60,018 bases of DNA, from positions 1 through 60,018 of the forward strand of contig NZ_CP073175.1 of assembly GCF_023035815.1 (NCBI RefSeq). Direction: 5' to 3'. The stretch comes from Borrelia parkeri. Its GTDB lineage: Bacteria; Spirochaetota; Spirochaetia; Borreliales; Borreliaceae. Positions 1 to 9,570 of this stretch are shown one piece after another. The translations under genes and the position numbers were made by a program. Below the pieces are notes generated by a model. It was not told where the DNA came from. It saw only the letters and a list, made by a program, of their open reading frames with translations, and ran no database searches. Position 1 is the stretch's first letter; the number at the start of each line of letters is the position of its first letter.

Positions 1-22
1 TAGTTTAGTTTTTAATAGTATA
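1..22. other. Left telomere end (hairpin-type) of linear plasmid
   Basis: The window starts with TAGTTTA and has TAGTATA at 16-22. The complement of the other end has both motifs at the same distances and matches 19 of 22 bases. TAGTATA is the conserved box 3 of Borrelia hairpin telomeres, the substrate of the telomere resolvase ResT. Few bases, if any, seem to be missing at the tip. A closed hairpin cannot be seen directly in a linear sequence. Confidence 0.85.
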
Positions 23-71
23 AAATAGATAACTAAAACCTATCTTAAAAATCTATTCTACACACAATTTT

Positions 72-643
72 TCAGCTTTTATTTCTATGCTCATAACACA
101 CTTGTTTAATCAATTCAAATACTTTCTCTTCAGGATCTCTTTCAACAGCAGGTCCAGGCACAGGAGGATTTAAAAACATAAAATAATTATCAAAAACATC
201 GGCAAGTCTTTTTTCTATTCTATAATGCTCTTTTGCATCTATATTAAGATTTTCATCTCTACCCTCTACATTAGGTGAATTATCTTTACCATATTTAATA
301 TGCTTAAGTAATTCTTTAACTTTTCCCTTATCGTTCAGTTTCAACAAAAACATTTTAATATATTCTTCTATTTTAGATACATCTCCTTTTAAATGGATAT
401 CAAAATTAGCTGAAACACCTTTGGGTAATTCATTTTTTAATACACTAACAACAAAAAAGTTAATATACCGGTCTCTTCTTTATTAAGTCCAAGATTATCT
501 CTCCAATCTGATTTTAAATTAACATTAACTGGTTTTTGCAAGAAATCATCTTTATTATTTTTATTATTATAATCTTTAAATAAATCACAACTTACAAAAC
601 AAATCACACAAAATATAAATACAACTCTATACATAAAATCCAA
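72..643 (-). pseudogene. Frameshifted subtelomeric lipoprotein gene
   Basis: Two minus-strand frames (643 down to 437, then 353 down to 72) join into one gene if the run of six A at 453-458 is read as seven. The restored product is about 190 residues. It starts with a lipoprotein signal ending in CFVSC and continues through DNLGLNKEETGILTFF and then VVSVLKNELPKG into the distal frame. The helical LGLNKEE segment loosely recalls the BTA121-domain lipoproteins of relapsing-fever Borrelia, which is a weak resemblance only. The 3' end lies 71 bases from the telomere, downstream of thyX. A one-base sequencing error in the homopolymer would also explain the break. Confidence 0.6.
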
Positions 644-716
644 AACTAACTTACTCTTTATAAAGATATCTCATTATTACTGTTTTTCAATATACAATAA
701 AAGGAAACTTTGTTTA

Positions 717-1547
717 TTATGTAATATTAAGTTTATCTTTTAACCTCTTTAATGCCTTATCATCCAATTTGAGTTTACTAATATTCAATGCACCAGAAAT
801 AGCTATTATCTCTTCATAAGACAACCTACACCCTTTTAAGATATGATTCTTAAAACTTTTAGTAGCAATAGGCACAATTTTTTCAATAACATCAATCAAT
901 ATCCTGGCATATTCACGCATCTCTTTTGATGAATTTTCCCTAACCTCTTTCGATTCATTGAACGCCAACCTTATTTTGATAAAATGAAAAAGATTATTTA
1001 AATCAATCTGCCAATACCATTCAGTATACAAGCTTAACGGTAAAGCTATTCTAGACACTTCTTTTGAAACATTACACTCTATCATATTTTGATATAGTTT
1101 GTAACAAAAACTTTGACTTTCCTTTAAATCGCTTAACACATCTTTTGCAAAATTAGATTCAGTTTGCTTACTCTCAACATTTTGAATCTTTATATCCTCT
1201 TCTAAAGGAAGATAAAACTCTTCTCTCAGCAAACTATATGAACCAGACACTTCATTAATCCTTGCTGTTCTATGTCTCATCCATTGTCTTGCAACAAATA
1301 TAGGGGCCTTAACATAAAATGTAAAAACAACTTGTTCAAATGGACTTGTATGCTCATTTCTCACTAAATAATCTATAAGTTCATCATCTTCTCTCCTAAT
1401 ACTTTCACCTCGATATGAAATTCTTGCTGCTTGCACTATTCTCTCGTCACTACCCATATAATCAACAAGCTTGATAAAGCCCTTATCTAAAACCTTATAT
1501 TCCTTATTTAATAAATCATCTTTTTCAATATCAGTATTCAAAAGCAA
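717..1547 (-). CDS. thyX: Flavin-dependent thymidylate synthase ThyX
   Basis: ThyX makes dTMP from dUMP in the cytoplasm using methylenetetrahydrofolate, FAD and NADPH. The 276-residue product has the signature RHRTARINEVSGSYS (about residues 92-106), matching the RHRxxSxNExSxRY-type motif with an unusual Ser where Arg is common. The SPFEQ segment just before it is also typical. The start appears to be TTG at 1547, preceded by GGGAG with only three bases between, so a nearby alternative start is possible. Relapsing-fever Borrelia are known to carry plasmid thyX while Lyme Borrelia lack it. It is the only clear metabolic gene here and sits outside the antigen array, next to the telomere. Confidence 0.93.
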   Translation of the reverse strand: MLLNTDIEKDDLLNKEYKVLDKGFIKLVDYMGSDERIVQAARISYRGESIRREDDELIDYLVRNEHTSPFEQVVFTFYVKAPIFVARQWMRHRTARINEVSGSYSLLREEFYLPLEEDIKIQNVESKQTESNFAKDVLSDLKESQSFCYKLYQNMIECNVSKEVSRIALPLSLYTEWYWQIDLNNLFHFIKIRLAFNESKEVRENSSKEMREYARILIDVIEKIVPIATKSFKNHILKGCRLSYEEIIAISGALNISKLKLDDKALKRLKDKLNIT

Positions 1548-1736
1548 TTACTCCCACCAAAGCTTTAAAATAATTTACCAGTTATTCAATTTGCATTATT
1601 ATATCAAAACATTTGATACCTTTCAAAAACACTTTGGAATAATAATACTCACACTTGTTAAGACATTTAAGCAGTACAAACTCATAGTCAAATCTTAAAG
1701 GTAATTAGTTTGTAAAAACTTATTTAAATAAAATTA

Positions 1737-1766
1737 ATAAGAGTTCCTTTATAAGGAACTCTTATT
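1737..1766 (-). terminator. Perfect hairpin after the left P12-like gene
   Basis: TAAGAGTTCC and GGAACTCTTA pair around a short TTTATAA-type loop. The hairpin lies about 40 bases beyond the stop of the lipoprotein gene at 1808. A matching hairpin follows the homologous gene at the right end (58955-58983). It probably ends transcription of the lipoprotein gene and may also insulate thyX. Confidence 0.7.
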
Positions 1767-1807
1767 GAAAATACTAATCTTATAAAAGATTTAAATCTTT
1801 ACCATCT

Positions 1808-2686
1808 CTATCTTGAAAGATTCTCTAGAACAGACTTTGCCTCATTAATGAGTTCCTCTATCTCTTTCTTTATTCCTATTGCTTCTCCTATATTAGAAGA
1901 AGAGGATTCTAATAAACTTAAAACATTTTCTGCATCACTTCGTGCCTTTTGAGCTAAAGAATCGCTATTCCATCTTCTTGATGAGTAACTTCTACGTTTA
2001 TTATTTCTTAATCTTTCAATAATAGCTTCTCTTAAAGTTTTTTGCGCTTCTTCAAAAAAATATTTTGCAGAACTTCTTTTATTAAGTCCTGCATCAATTT
2101 GGGTCATAAACATATCAAGCTGATTCCTTTCTTCATTGAACCTATTTTGTAATTTAATGAGCTTCTGTCTATTTGTTTTATCCTTTATAAGATTACTACT
2201 CCTTATTTTATTTTTAAGTTCTGAAAGAATACCATAAAAACTAGATTCTAATCGCTCATATTCACTTTTGAGTTTAAGTGCATCCTCAATTAATTGAGAA
2301 AATCCAGAATCTTCAATAACACGCTCTATATTTTTAACTGCATTATCTACTTCTTTTTCGGACTCAGTACTTGGTATTAGGTCTCCTTCTTTTATCTCTA
2401 TTTCTTCTTGGACATAGTATGGATAAAATTGCTCAGACACCTCAAATCCCGCATTAACAGGCTTTACTCCCATATCTTGTTTTATTTCTACACCCTCTTC
2501 AAAAGCATCTATAACAACTTCTTTTTGTTCCTGATTTTCTTGTTTATGGTTTAAACCTTTATTATCTTTGCTTTCATCTAAAAATTTTTCCCTTACTTCA
2601 TTTAATAAATCATTAAGGGCATTGATATCACATGATAACAAACATAATAATGTTAATATACATACTGATAAAATACTTCTCTTCAT
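1808..2686 (-). CDS. Surface lipoprotein, probably P12 family (left copy)
   Basis: The product has 292 residues. It starts MKRSILSVCILTLLCLLSC, a lipoprotein signal with the lipidated Cys at residue 19. The rest is charged and mostly helical, with coiled-coil-like stretches (about 110-200 and 215-290) and a basic NNKRRSYSSRRW patch. A GGAGG-type site lies just upstream of the ATG. It is homologous along its length to the gene at 58011-58913, including promoter region and terminator, in inverted orientation. The N-terminus resembles proteins annotated as P12 family lipoproteins in Borrelia. Function is unknown to me; an outer-surface location is inferred from the signal. Confidence 0.8.
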   Translation of the reverse strand: MKRSILSVCILTLLCLLSCDINALNDLLNEVREKFLDESKDNKGLNHKQENQEQKEVVIDAFEEGVEIKQDMGVKPVNAGFEVSEQFYPYYVQEEIEIKEGDLIPSTESEKEVDNAVKNIERVIEDSGFSQLIEDALKLKSEYERLESSFYGILSELKNKIRSSNLIKDKTNRQKLIKLQNRFNEERNQLDMFMTQIDAGLNKRSSAKYFFEEAQKTLREAIIERLRNNKRRSYSSRRWNSDSLAQKARSDAENVLSLLESSSSNIGEAIGIKKEIEELINEAKSVLENLSR

Positions 2687-3059
2687 ATCTCCCTCCTGGG
2701 ATATTAGATTATTTAATTATTAAATCTCGATATTGAAATACAATAATTACTGGTAAGTGTACACCCTTTTATTTTAAATAACAAAAATAAATTTCATAAA
2801 ACCCCGGTTATTTTATTCTGTAATAATTAAAATCTATTTAAAATTATTTTAATAAAGTAAAATTAATTACTTACTAATCAAAACTAATCTTAGAATACTT
2901 ACTTCCACCTAAGTAGCATAGGAGTGAATAAAAGTTACTCTCTTATCTTTAGTACAAATATTTAATACATCACCAAAATGTAAAGAAGGAAAACAATTCT
3001 TATAAAAAGAAAAGTTTTCCTTAAATGACTTTATTTAGTAGATTATTTAATTAGATAAT
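2687..3059. promoter_or_regulatory. Upstream region of left P12-like gene plus vlp terminator
   Basis: No gene is visible. Positions 2690-2900 are an inverted copy of 57800-58010, the region before the right P12-like gene. The shared sequence includes TTAGATTATTTAATTATT near 2705, one arm of an inverted repeat that is nearly complete on the right but eroded here. A GGAAAAC/GTTTTCC hairpin at 2988-3020 follows the vlp at 3060. A promoter for the lipoprotein presumably lies here, but I cannot place it. Confidence 0.5.
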
Positions 3060-4058
3060 TTATTTAGCAGCAGCAGGTTGAGTAGTCGTACTAGCTTCAG
3101 TTGATTCAGTAGTAGTCTCAGAGTACTGTATTCCCTTAACAGCTTTTCCTACTTTATCTAGTTCGCTTGCTACTGTTTTCCTAATTATTAAGTCAAGTAT
3201 TCCCAGTACCTTATTTACAGCAGTTACAGCAGCAGCTTTAACTGCACCATCTTCATTAGCAGCAGCACTAAATTTACCACCCTTAGTCATAGCTTTAAGA
3301 GCAACAGCAGCTGCTAAGTCTGCATTTGTTTTAGCACCAGTATTAGCTTGAACATCAATTTTAGTCGCTAGAGTTCCAGCTTCATTATCATTGCCTGCAG
3401 CAAGTGCAGCATTAGTTTTAGCATCTTTAATCTTATCAATCATTGCCCACGGATCAGCTTTAGACACTTCTTCAGCTAGATTAGGACCAGAGTTAGCAGC
3501 TGCAGCAGCACCAGACTTTGCAAGAGTTGCTCCTGCCTTATCATCACCAGCAACTACCTGAGCACCAGCATCTCCAGAACTGATTTCTACTTCAGATTTC
3601 TTTGCTACTTCAATAATTGCATTCACACTTTTAATTATAGTGTCAACTCCATCCTTATCAGCAGCAACTGCAGCACCAGCATTATTAGCATCACCAATAT
3701 TAGTATCGCCAGCTTCCTTAGCAACCCCAGCAAGTTTAGTTAAAGCAGCAATTAGTTGCTCAAAGACATCACTAGCACTGTTAATTGCACCCTTAACAGC
3801 TTCAATTGTGCTACCATTAGCATTTTTTGCTTCAGATATTTCACCTGATAACTCTTTTAACTTATTCTTAGTAATTGTAAGTCCATCACCTATAGTCTTA
3901 AAGTGTTCACCAACTTTACTTCTCTTATCACCCGATTTAACTGCTGTAAGTCCCAAAGCATCACCAATAGCATTACCAAAAAAGCCAAAAATCTCGTAAA
4001 ACCCATGACCTATTTTGATAAATGAACCAAAGAAAGAAATTTTAAATTAAGAAGCCAA
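3060..4058 (-). pseudogene. Silent vlp cassette, group D, headless with stop
   Basis: The group D frame runs from TTG at 4058 (LAS) into a TAA at 4047-4049. It then stays open through [19 protein letters not shown] to the C-terminal [10 protein letters not shown] and TQPAAAK. An internal ATG (MGLTAVKSG, 3956) opens a 298-residue frame, but no ribosome site or signal peptide precedes it. It lies directly downstream of the C-cassette terminator at 4090-4126. It is the inverted counterpart of the full-length D gene at 56560. The cassette can act as a recombination donor but should not be expressed in place. Confidence 0.85.
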
Positions 4059-4089
4059 TTTAATTTCTTAAAGTTAATTACAACAATAT

Positions 4090-4126
4090 AGAAGGCATCT
4101 TAGATATCGATCTAAGATGCCTTCTA
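4090..4126 (-). terminator. Strong hairpin between C and D cassettes
   Basis: GAAGGCATCTTAGA and TCTAAGATGCCTTC form a 14-bp perfect stem around TATCGA. The same element follows the other two C cassettes (11180-11216 and 40290-40326, the latter with base changes that keep the pairing). Confidence 0.8.
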
Positions 4127-4156
4127 ATCTTATTTTAAAGTAATGAATCTATCTTA

Positions 4157-5200
4157 TTACTGACCTGCTGTTTTCGGAGCCCTTGCTTCATCTATTTTTT
4201 CTTTTGCTGTTTTAAGAACATTCTTTACTGTCTTTTTAACTATATCTTCTACCGCTACTAATAGTTTATTTACTGATGTTATTCCTACTGCTTGTACTGT
4301 TATTTTATCATTGGCATCATTATTTGCAGCTAATTTACCTCCTTTAACCAAGGAACGTAATGCTATTCCTCCACTCACGGCACTTGCCAGCGCCGCACCT
4401 TTTGCTATATTCCCTACAGTACCTCCTACTGCAAATTCCAATGGAGTTGTATCTGCAGTTGCATCAGCTCCGATTTTCACAGCCTTATCTTCTGTTGAAT
4501 TAATTATTGAAGCTAATATTTCTTCTCCACTCACTGCGGATACTATTGCTGCCGCTTTATCTCCTACTGTTGATCCTGCATTAGCATTTTCAGCTAAAAC
4601 CTTGGCTCCATTTTCTGGAGAAGCTACTCCTATTGATGCTTGCGACAATGTTAACCTACTTCCTTTTAATTCTTCAACACCTGCTTCCACAGCTGAATTT
4701 ACAATCCCTTTCAATGCTTCAAATACTATCTTTAATTCATCTGCACTTGCTGATACTCCTTTTTGGGTATCGCTTCCTACCTCACCTACTTTACTAATAT
4801 CTCCTATTCTCTCTAAAGAAACTATATATCTTTTTAATTTTTCAAACATTTGCTTAGCTTTTTCAATCGCTTTATCTAATTCTGATTCATTTGCTTCTTT
4901 TTCTGATTGTTTATCAGACTGATCAGTTTGACCTGAAATTGCTGACAATTCCCCTACAGCTTTCTCTATTCCTTCTGCTAATTTCTTATAATAGTTCCCT
5001 ACGTCATTTTTAGTTGTATCTTTAGTTACTCTTAAGCCTAATGTATCTGAGAGTAACTCTAAAAATGAATAAAAGGCATTTTCAGCACTTTTACCTACTT
5101 CCATTAGCACTGCACTTAAACTTCGCCCACCTGTAGCTGCCTCGCCATCCTTACCTACTTGTGGTTGTTGACCACTGCCACAGCTAAGAAGTAAAAATAA
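4157..5200 (-). CDS. Silent vlp cassette, group C, 5'-truncated
   Basis: A 317-residue frame opens at ATG 5110 (MLMEVGKSAENAF). The homologous frame continues upstream without a stop to 5200 as [14 protein letters not shown], so the mature lipoprotein sequence is complete from the lipobox on. The signal-peptide start and UHS are missing. The cassette is joined directly to the GGAAAAC/GTTTTCC terminator at 5226-5258. The C-terminus is KEKIDEARAPKTAGQ. The only other cassette with this junction is at 41451. Confidence 0.85.
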   Translation of the reverse strand, partial: LFLLLSCGSGQQPQVGKDGEAATGGRSLSAVLMEVGKSAENAFYSFLELLSDTLGLRVTKDTTKNDVGNYYKKLAEGIEKAVGELSAISGQTDQSDKQSEKEANESELDKAIEKAKQMFEKLKRYIVSLERIGDISKVGEVGSDTQKGVSASADELKIVFEALKGIVNSAVEAGVEELKGSRLTLSQASIGVASPENGAKVLAENANAGSTVGDKAAAIVSAVSGEEILASIINSTEDKAVKIGADATADTTPLEFAVGGTVGNIAKGAALASAVSGGIALRSLVKGGKLAANNDANDKITVQAVGITSVNKLLVAVEDIVKKTVKNVLKTAKEKIDEARAPKTAGQ

Positions 5201-5225
5201 AGTAATAAGTATAATAAAAATAAAA

Positions 5226-5258
5226 GGAAAACGATTCTCATGAAGAGAAGAGTTTTCC
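5226..5258 (-). terminator. GGAAAAC/GTTTTCC hairpin (left-arm example)
   Basis: This hairpin, followed by a T-rich tail on the transcribed strand, lies beyond almost every vlp. Left-arm copies are at 2988-3020, 5226-5258, 7111-7143, 8256-8288, 10249-10284, 13288-13320, 16291-16328, 19611-19643 and 20775-20807. The loop varies; the stem is constant. TGACTTTATTTA usually accompanies it on the vlp side. Confidence 0.75.
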
Positions 5259-5302
5259 TCAAATGACTTTATTTAGTTATGTTTATTGTTATTAAATTCT
5301 AA

Positions 5303-6184
5303 CTAGTTCTTCTTAATTTCAGAGATTGTATTATCAGTAGTTACAGGAGTATCGGTAGAATTAAATTTCATAGCATCTTTAACAGTCTTAAGTCCCACAT
5401 CAATTGTTTCTCTTATAGCAATAGTTAAAGTATCTAATGCCTTAATTACTGCACTGATAGCTGCACCTTTAACCGCGGGAGCATACTCAGCAGCTTCAGC
5501 ACTAGGACCAGCAAATTTACCATTCTTAGCCATAGCTGTTAATGCAATAGCACCTGCAATAGTTCCATCTTTAGCCTTAGCCTTAGCAGCATCTCCGGCG
5601 TTATCGTTAGCAAATAATTTACCTGCTTCACCATTACCATTAGCAGTTCTTGCGCTAAGATCCTCGGCTTTTTTATCAGTACCAGCATCAGCATTTCCTT
5701 TATCTTTAAGAACCACGTCTACTATATCTTTAATTCCCTTTACTAGTTTATCAACTTCAGTCCCAGCAACACCAGCAGCATTATTAGTACCAACATTACC
5801 AAGTAACTCATCACCTGTAGTACCAACAGCCTCACTAGCAGTCTTAGCCCCCTGGATTATTTTATCAAGAGTATTAGTAATTAGAGCTTTTACAGCAATA
5901 CCTGTAGCCTCTGCATTAGGATTATTATCAGATTTCATATCAGAAACAATTTTCTCAAGGGATGTCTTAGTAGATGAAAGAGTATCATGTACTTTCTTAA
6001 AGTAGTTCCCAACATCAGACTTTTTAGTATTAGTATTAAACCCTAAAACCCCTCCAACTATATCAGAAAAGGAAGTAAAAACATTTAAGAAGTCATTACC
6101 TAAACTAATAAGAGATTTTAAGAATCTACTCTGAGGATCCTCAGTCTTAGTACTGCCACTCCCACAACTCAGAAGTAAAAATAA
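5303..6184 (-). CDS. Silent vlp cassette, group B, headless, internal deletion
   Basis: The homologous frame runs from [11 protein letters not shown] at 6184 to the stop at 5303. The first ATG is only at [13 protein letters not shown] (5938), because the usual Met of SDMVGG is Ile here (ATA). Compared with 7187, about 35 residues around [11 protein letters not shown] are absent, apparently by deletion between two DAAKA-coding repeats. The end is [17 protein letters not shown]. It lies downstream of the vsp at 6429 through the standard linker. Confidence 0.85.
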   Translation of the reverse strand, partial: LFLLLSCGSGSTKTEDPQSRFLKSLISLGNDFLNVFTSFSDIVGGVLGFNTNTKKSDVGNYFKKVHDTLSSTKTSLEKIVSDMKSDNNPNAEATGIAVKALITNTLDKIIQGAKTASEAVGTTGDELLGNVGTNNAAGVAGTEVDKLVKGIKDIVDVVLKDKGNADAGTDKKAEDLSARTANGNGEAGKLFANDNAGDAAKAKAKDGTIAGAIALTAMAKNGKFAGPSAEAAEYAPAVKGAAISAVIKALDTLTIAIRETIDVGLKTVKDAMKFNSTDTPVTTDNTISEIKKN

Positions 6185-6428
6185 GCAATCTAAGTTCTTA
6201 TTAAGTGATAAAACAAGGTAAAATCAAAACATAAATATAAGTCTAAAATTGATAAGTAATCATAAGAAATCTAAGAAGAATAATAGTAAAGCAAGTAGAT
6301 AGAGAATAAAGAAACAAAATAAGCTAAGAGAAGCAAACTCCTAGCTTATTATTTATAGACTTTATTTTATAAGAAAATAACGATTGATTAAAAAGTAATC
6401 ATATAATAACTAATTAACTTGTTTACTC
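6185..6428 (-). repeat. Conserved vsp-to-vlp linker
   Basis: This 244-base non-coding spacer is shared, with variation, by nine vsp/headless-vlp pairs. It contains a stem-loop at 6319-6350 (AATAAGCTAAGAG with CTCCTAGCTTATT) that probably terminates the vsp transcript. Near the vsp end it has CAATCG and AAGTCTATAAATAATAAG segments. It ends at the codons for LFLLLSC of the next vlp. The other copies are 9353-9570, 14380-14641, 17365-17625, 21653-21883, 36908-37159, 38950-39200, 48896-49136 and 53068-53313. It may correspond to a downstream homology sequence, but I cannot confirm identity with the published one. Confidence 0.7.
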
Positions 6429-7064
6429 TTAGTTAGATTGAGCAGGAGTTGAAAGCGCATTAATTGCAGCTGTTACTGCAGCTTCAGCAGCAGTTAACAA
6501 AGCATCAATTGCTGTGTTGAGTTTTTTAAGTTCTGCAACTCCTTTGGTTCCATCTGGCTTATTAGTTTTATCTATAGCTTCTTTTGCATGTTCATCAGTA
6601 ACAGCGCCATCTGCCTTACCAAGATCAGAATGCTCAGTTTCCAACTTTTTTATGAATGCATCATTATCGGTCTTAACAGCAGTAACCTTTTGTTTCAATT
6701 CATCAGAGATTCCATTTGTTTGTTCCAATACTCCCAATTTAGTTTTTACAGCTGATATTACACTATGTGCACCAGCAAGCAATGATCCATTTTTACCACC
6801 ATTATCATCTTGAAGACCATCTGCTTGAATTTTCTTTTTAATAGCCTTAGCGAGGTCATCAATGGACTTAACTAAGGTATGAATTTCTGTAACACTCTTA
6901 GCAAAAGCAACAGCCTCTGTTATTTTTGAACTTACTGACTTTAAATCAATAAGAGTGCCATCAGATTTAGCCGCTTGCCCATCTTTAGGAGAAGAAGCTG
7001 AATTATTACAAGACATAAGTAAAAATAAAGTCATTAATAACGCACAAAAAGTAATTCTTTTCAT
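6429..7064 (-). CDS. vsp: Variable small protein (vsp) cassette
   Basis: The product is a 211-residue OspC-like surface lipoprotein, an antigen switched by recombination in relapsing fever. [19 protein letters not shown] is the signal with lipidated Cys, followed by [17 protein letters not shown] and alpha-helical sequence ending STPAQSN. The start is the ATG in the UHS with AAGGAGG just upstream; an in-frame GTG two codons earlier is rejected. It reads toward the left telomere, with a headless B vlp downstream and vlp 7187 upstream. The frame is intact but I see no promoter. Confidence 0.92.
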   Translation of the reverse strand: MKRITFCALLMTLFLLMSCNNSASSPKDGQAAKSDGTLIDLKSVSSKITEAVAFAKSVTEIHTLVKSIDDLAKAIKKKIQADGLQDDNGGKNGSLLAGAHSVISAVKTKLGVLEQTNGISDELKQKVTAVKTDNDAFIKKLETEHSDLGKADGAVTDEHAKEAIDKTNKPDGTKGVAELKKLNTAIDALLTAAEAAVTAAINALSTPAQSN

Positions 7065-7186
7065 TATCACGTGCCTCCTTATTAACTTAAGGGAGCTAGA
7101 TCAAACAAAAGGAAAACAATTCTTATGAAGAGAATAGTTTTCCTAAAATGACTTTATTTAGTTATGTATTTATTATTAAATTTTAA

Positions 7187-8209
7187 CTAGTTCTTCTTAG
7201 CTTCAGAGGTTGTATTATCAGTAGTTACAGGAGTATCAGTAGGATTAATTTTCATTGCTTCTTTAACTTCCTTAAGTCCTACATCAATAGTATTTCTTAT
7301 TGCAATAGTTAGAGTACCCAATGCTTTAATTACTGCACTTGTTGCTGCTCCTTTAATTGCAGTAGTAACCTCTGCAGTACCAGTATTATCATTAGCAAAC
7401 TTACCACCTTTTGCCATAGCTCTTAAAGCTATAGCACCTGCTATAGTCCCATCTTTAGCATTAGCCTTAGCTGCATCAGCAGCTGCACTAGTGCCATTTT
7501 TAACTATAACTTGTAATATATCAGCCCCGGTTACTGCTCCAACAGCTTTTGCTGCATCGGCAGCTGATTTCTTTGCATTATCAGCACTAGCAATAGCAGT
7601 AGTACCAAATAACTTTCCTGCTTCACCATCAGCATTAGTTCTTGCGCTAAGATCCTCGGCTTTTTTTTCGGTGCCAGCTTCAGGATTTCCTTTATCTTTA
7701 AGAACCACGTCTACTATATCTTTAATTCCCTTTACTAATTTATCAACCTCCCCAGCAGCACCACCGTTATTCTGAGAAGCAACATTACCAATTGGGTCAC
7801 TAGCATCAGAACCAATAGCCTCACTAGCAGTTTTAGCTCCATCAATTATCTTATCAAGAGTATTAGTAATTAGAGCTTTTACAGCAGTTTCAGCTGCAGA
7901 AGCATTAGGATTATTTTCAGATTTCATATCAGAAACAATTTTCTCAAGTTTATTCTTAGTTCCTTGTACAGTATCATGAATGGCCTGAAAGTAGTTTCCA
8001 ACATCAGACTTTTTAGTATTAGTACTAAACCCTAAAACCCCTCCAACCATATCAGAAAGGGAAGTAAAAACATCTAAGAACCCTTTACCTAAATTAGCAA
8101 TAGAAGTTAAGAAAGTGGTTTTAGGATCTTCAGCCTTAGCACTACCACTCCCACAACTAAGAAGTAAAAATAAAGTCATTAATAACGCACAAAAAGTAAT
8201 TCTTTTCAT
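7187..8209 (-). CDS. vlp: Variable large protein cassette, A/B mosaic, with UHS
   Basis: This 340-residue lipoprotein has the full signal [19 protein letters not shown]. Residues up to about 50 are group A ([19 protein letters not shown] through LSDMV). From [16 protein letters not shown] to the end ([17 protein letters not shown]) it is group B. The switch falls at FTSLSDMV, which both groups share. It starts at the UHS ATG with AAGGAGG. A GGAAAAC/GTTTTCC hairpin follows at 7111-7143. The frame is intact. Confidence 0.92.
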   Translation of the reverse strand: MKRITFCALLMTLFLLLSCGSGSAKAEDPKTTFLTSIANLGKGFLDVFTSLSDMVGGVLGFSTNTKKSDVGNYFQAIHDTVQGTKNKLEKIVSDMKSENNPNASAAETAVKALITNTLDKIIDGAKTASEAIGSDASDPIGNVASQNNGGAAGEVDKLVKGIKDIVDVVLKDKGNPEAGTEKKAEDLSARTNADGEAGKLFGTTAIASADNAKKSAADAAKAVGAVTGADILQVIVKNGTSAAADAAKANAKDGTIAGAIALRAMAKGGKFANDNTGTAEVTTAIKGAATSAVIKALGTLTIAIRNTIDVGLKEVKEAMKINPTDTPVTTDNTTSEAKKN

Positions 8210-8332
8210 TATCACGTGCCTCCTTATTACTCAGGGGGATAAGATATAGATAAAAGGAAAACAATTCTTATGAAAATAAGAGTTTTCCTTATATGACTTT
8301 ATTTAGTTATGTTTATTAATAATTCTTTATTG

Positions 8333-9352
8333 TTACTGTCCACTAGCTGTTGTTTCTTCAGAAGTAGTAGAATCTGTAGACTTATCTTCTTGTGTAACGG
8401 ATGCTAGTGCTTCACTTATTGACTTTAAACCACTATCAACAGTATTTCTAATAGCAATAATAAGAGTACTTAAAGTCTTACCAACAGCACTAGCTGCTGC
8501 ACCATTAACTGCATGAGCATCTTTTTCAGCATTAGCAGCAAATTGACCATCTTTAGCCATAGCTCTCAGTGCAATACCAGCAGCAATCACTGCATCTTTC
8601 TTTGCTGCATCTTTAATTTCTTTTTTGTTAGCAACAGCCGGAGCAATAGCAATTCCAGCTGCATCTTTGGCTGCGTTAATGCCCTCAGTACTATCTGCAG
8701 CAGGATTTTCTTCAGATTTAGCAATAGCTTTTAGAATGTCAGCACCAGTTACTGCTCCAATGCTAGCTGATGCCTTTGCAATATTTTCTTCTTTAGCATC
8801 AGCTTTACCAGTATTATCAATAAACAATGCACCGATGTCCTTTTTATCCTCTCCTGTTTTAGTAGCAGCAGCATTTCCATCATTGTCTTTTAAAACCACA
8901 TCAACAATAGTCTTAATCCCTTTAACCAGTGAAACAACTGAATCCTTGCTAGCAGGAGTAGCCCCATGTCCAGCCGAAGTAGCATTCCCAATAGCAACAT
9001 CACCAGTAGCCCCTTTAGCTGCTGTCTTAGCCCCTTCTGCGATCTTGTCTAATGTGTTAGTGATAAACGTATTAACAACTGTCTTAATTTTTGAGTAATT
9101 CCCATTAGTAGCAACTTCATCTTGTAACTTTTTTTTAACTGTGTTCATAGTAGTCTCAATATCAGTGAAGTACTTACCAATATCAGATTTTTTAGTGTCA
9201 GCCTTAATACCAAAAGCCCCAGCAACCATATCAGAAAGAGAAGTAAAAACATCTAAGAACCCTTTACCTAAATTAGCAATAGAAGTTAAGAATGTGGTTT
9301 TAGGATCTTCCGTCTTAGTACTACCACTGCCACAACTCATAAGTAAAAATAA
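8333..9352 (-). CDS. Silent vlp cassette, group A, headless
   Basis: Homology starts at [18 protein letters not shown] (9352) and ends SEETTASGQ. The open frame happens to continue upstream to 9478 through the linker, but that hydrophobic extension is not conserved and is not a real N-terminus. There is no UHS. It carries the block AKGATGDVAIGNATSAGHG, identical at nucleotide level over roughly 88 bases to vlp 47055 on the other arm. It follows the vsp at 9571. Its linker lacks about 35 bases present in other copies. Confidence 0.87.
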   Translation of the reverse strand, partial: LFLLMSCGSGSTKTEDPKTTFLTSIANLGKGFLDVFTSLSDMVAGAFGIKADTKKSDIGKYFTDIETTMNTVKKKLQDEVATNGNYSKIKTVVNTFITNTLDKIAEGAKTAAKGATGDVAIGNATSAGHGATPASKDSVVSLVKGIKTIVDVVLKDNDGNAAATKTGEDKKDIGALFIDNTGKADAKEENIAKASASIGAVTGADILKAIAKSEENPAADSTEGINAAKDAAGIAIAPAVANKKEIKDAAKKDAVIAAGIALRAMAKDGQFAANAEKDAHAVNGAAASAVGKTLSTLIIAIRNTVDSGLKSISEALASVTQEDKSTDSTTSEETTASGQ

Positions 9353-9570
9353 TATAAAATTAAAATCAATGCATAAATATAAGTCTAAAAGATAAAAGTA
9401 ATTAAAGTAATCTAAAAAGTATAATAAAGTATTAAAGTAAATAAAGAATAAAGAAACAAAATAAGCTAAGAGAAGCATACTCTTAGCTTATTATTTATAG
9501 ACTTTATTTTATCAGATAATTACGATTGATTAAAAAGTAATCTTATAATAATAAATTAACTTGTTTACCC

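Noticed and set aside
4311..4922. Long antisense frame opposite a C-group vlp, and many others like it (13325-13954, 47345-47959, 51524-52312)
   Set aside because: They are shadows: Ala-rich GCT/GCA codons leave the opposite strand open. They have no ribosome sites and no family resemblance.
9353..9478. Hydrophobic N-terminal extension of the vlp at 8333
   Set aside because: It lies in the non-coding linker, which is closed by stops in other copies; the extension is not conserved.
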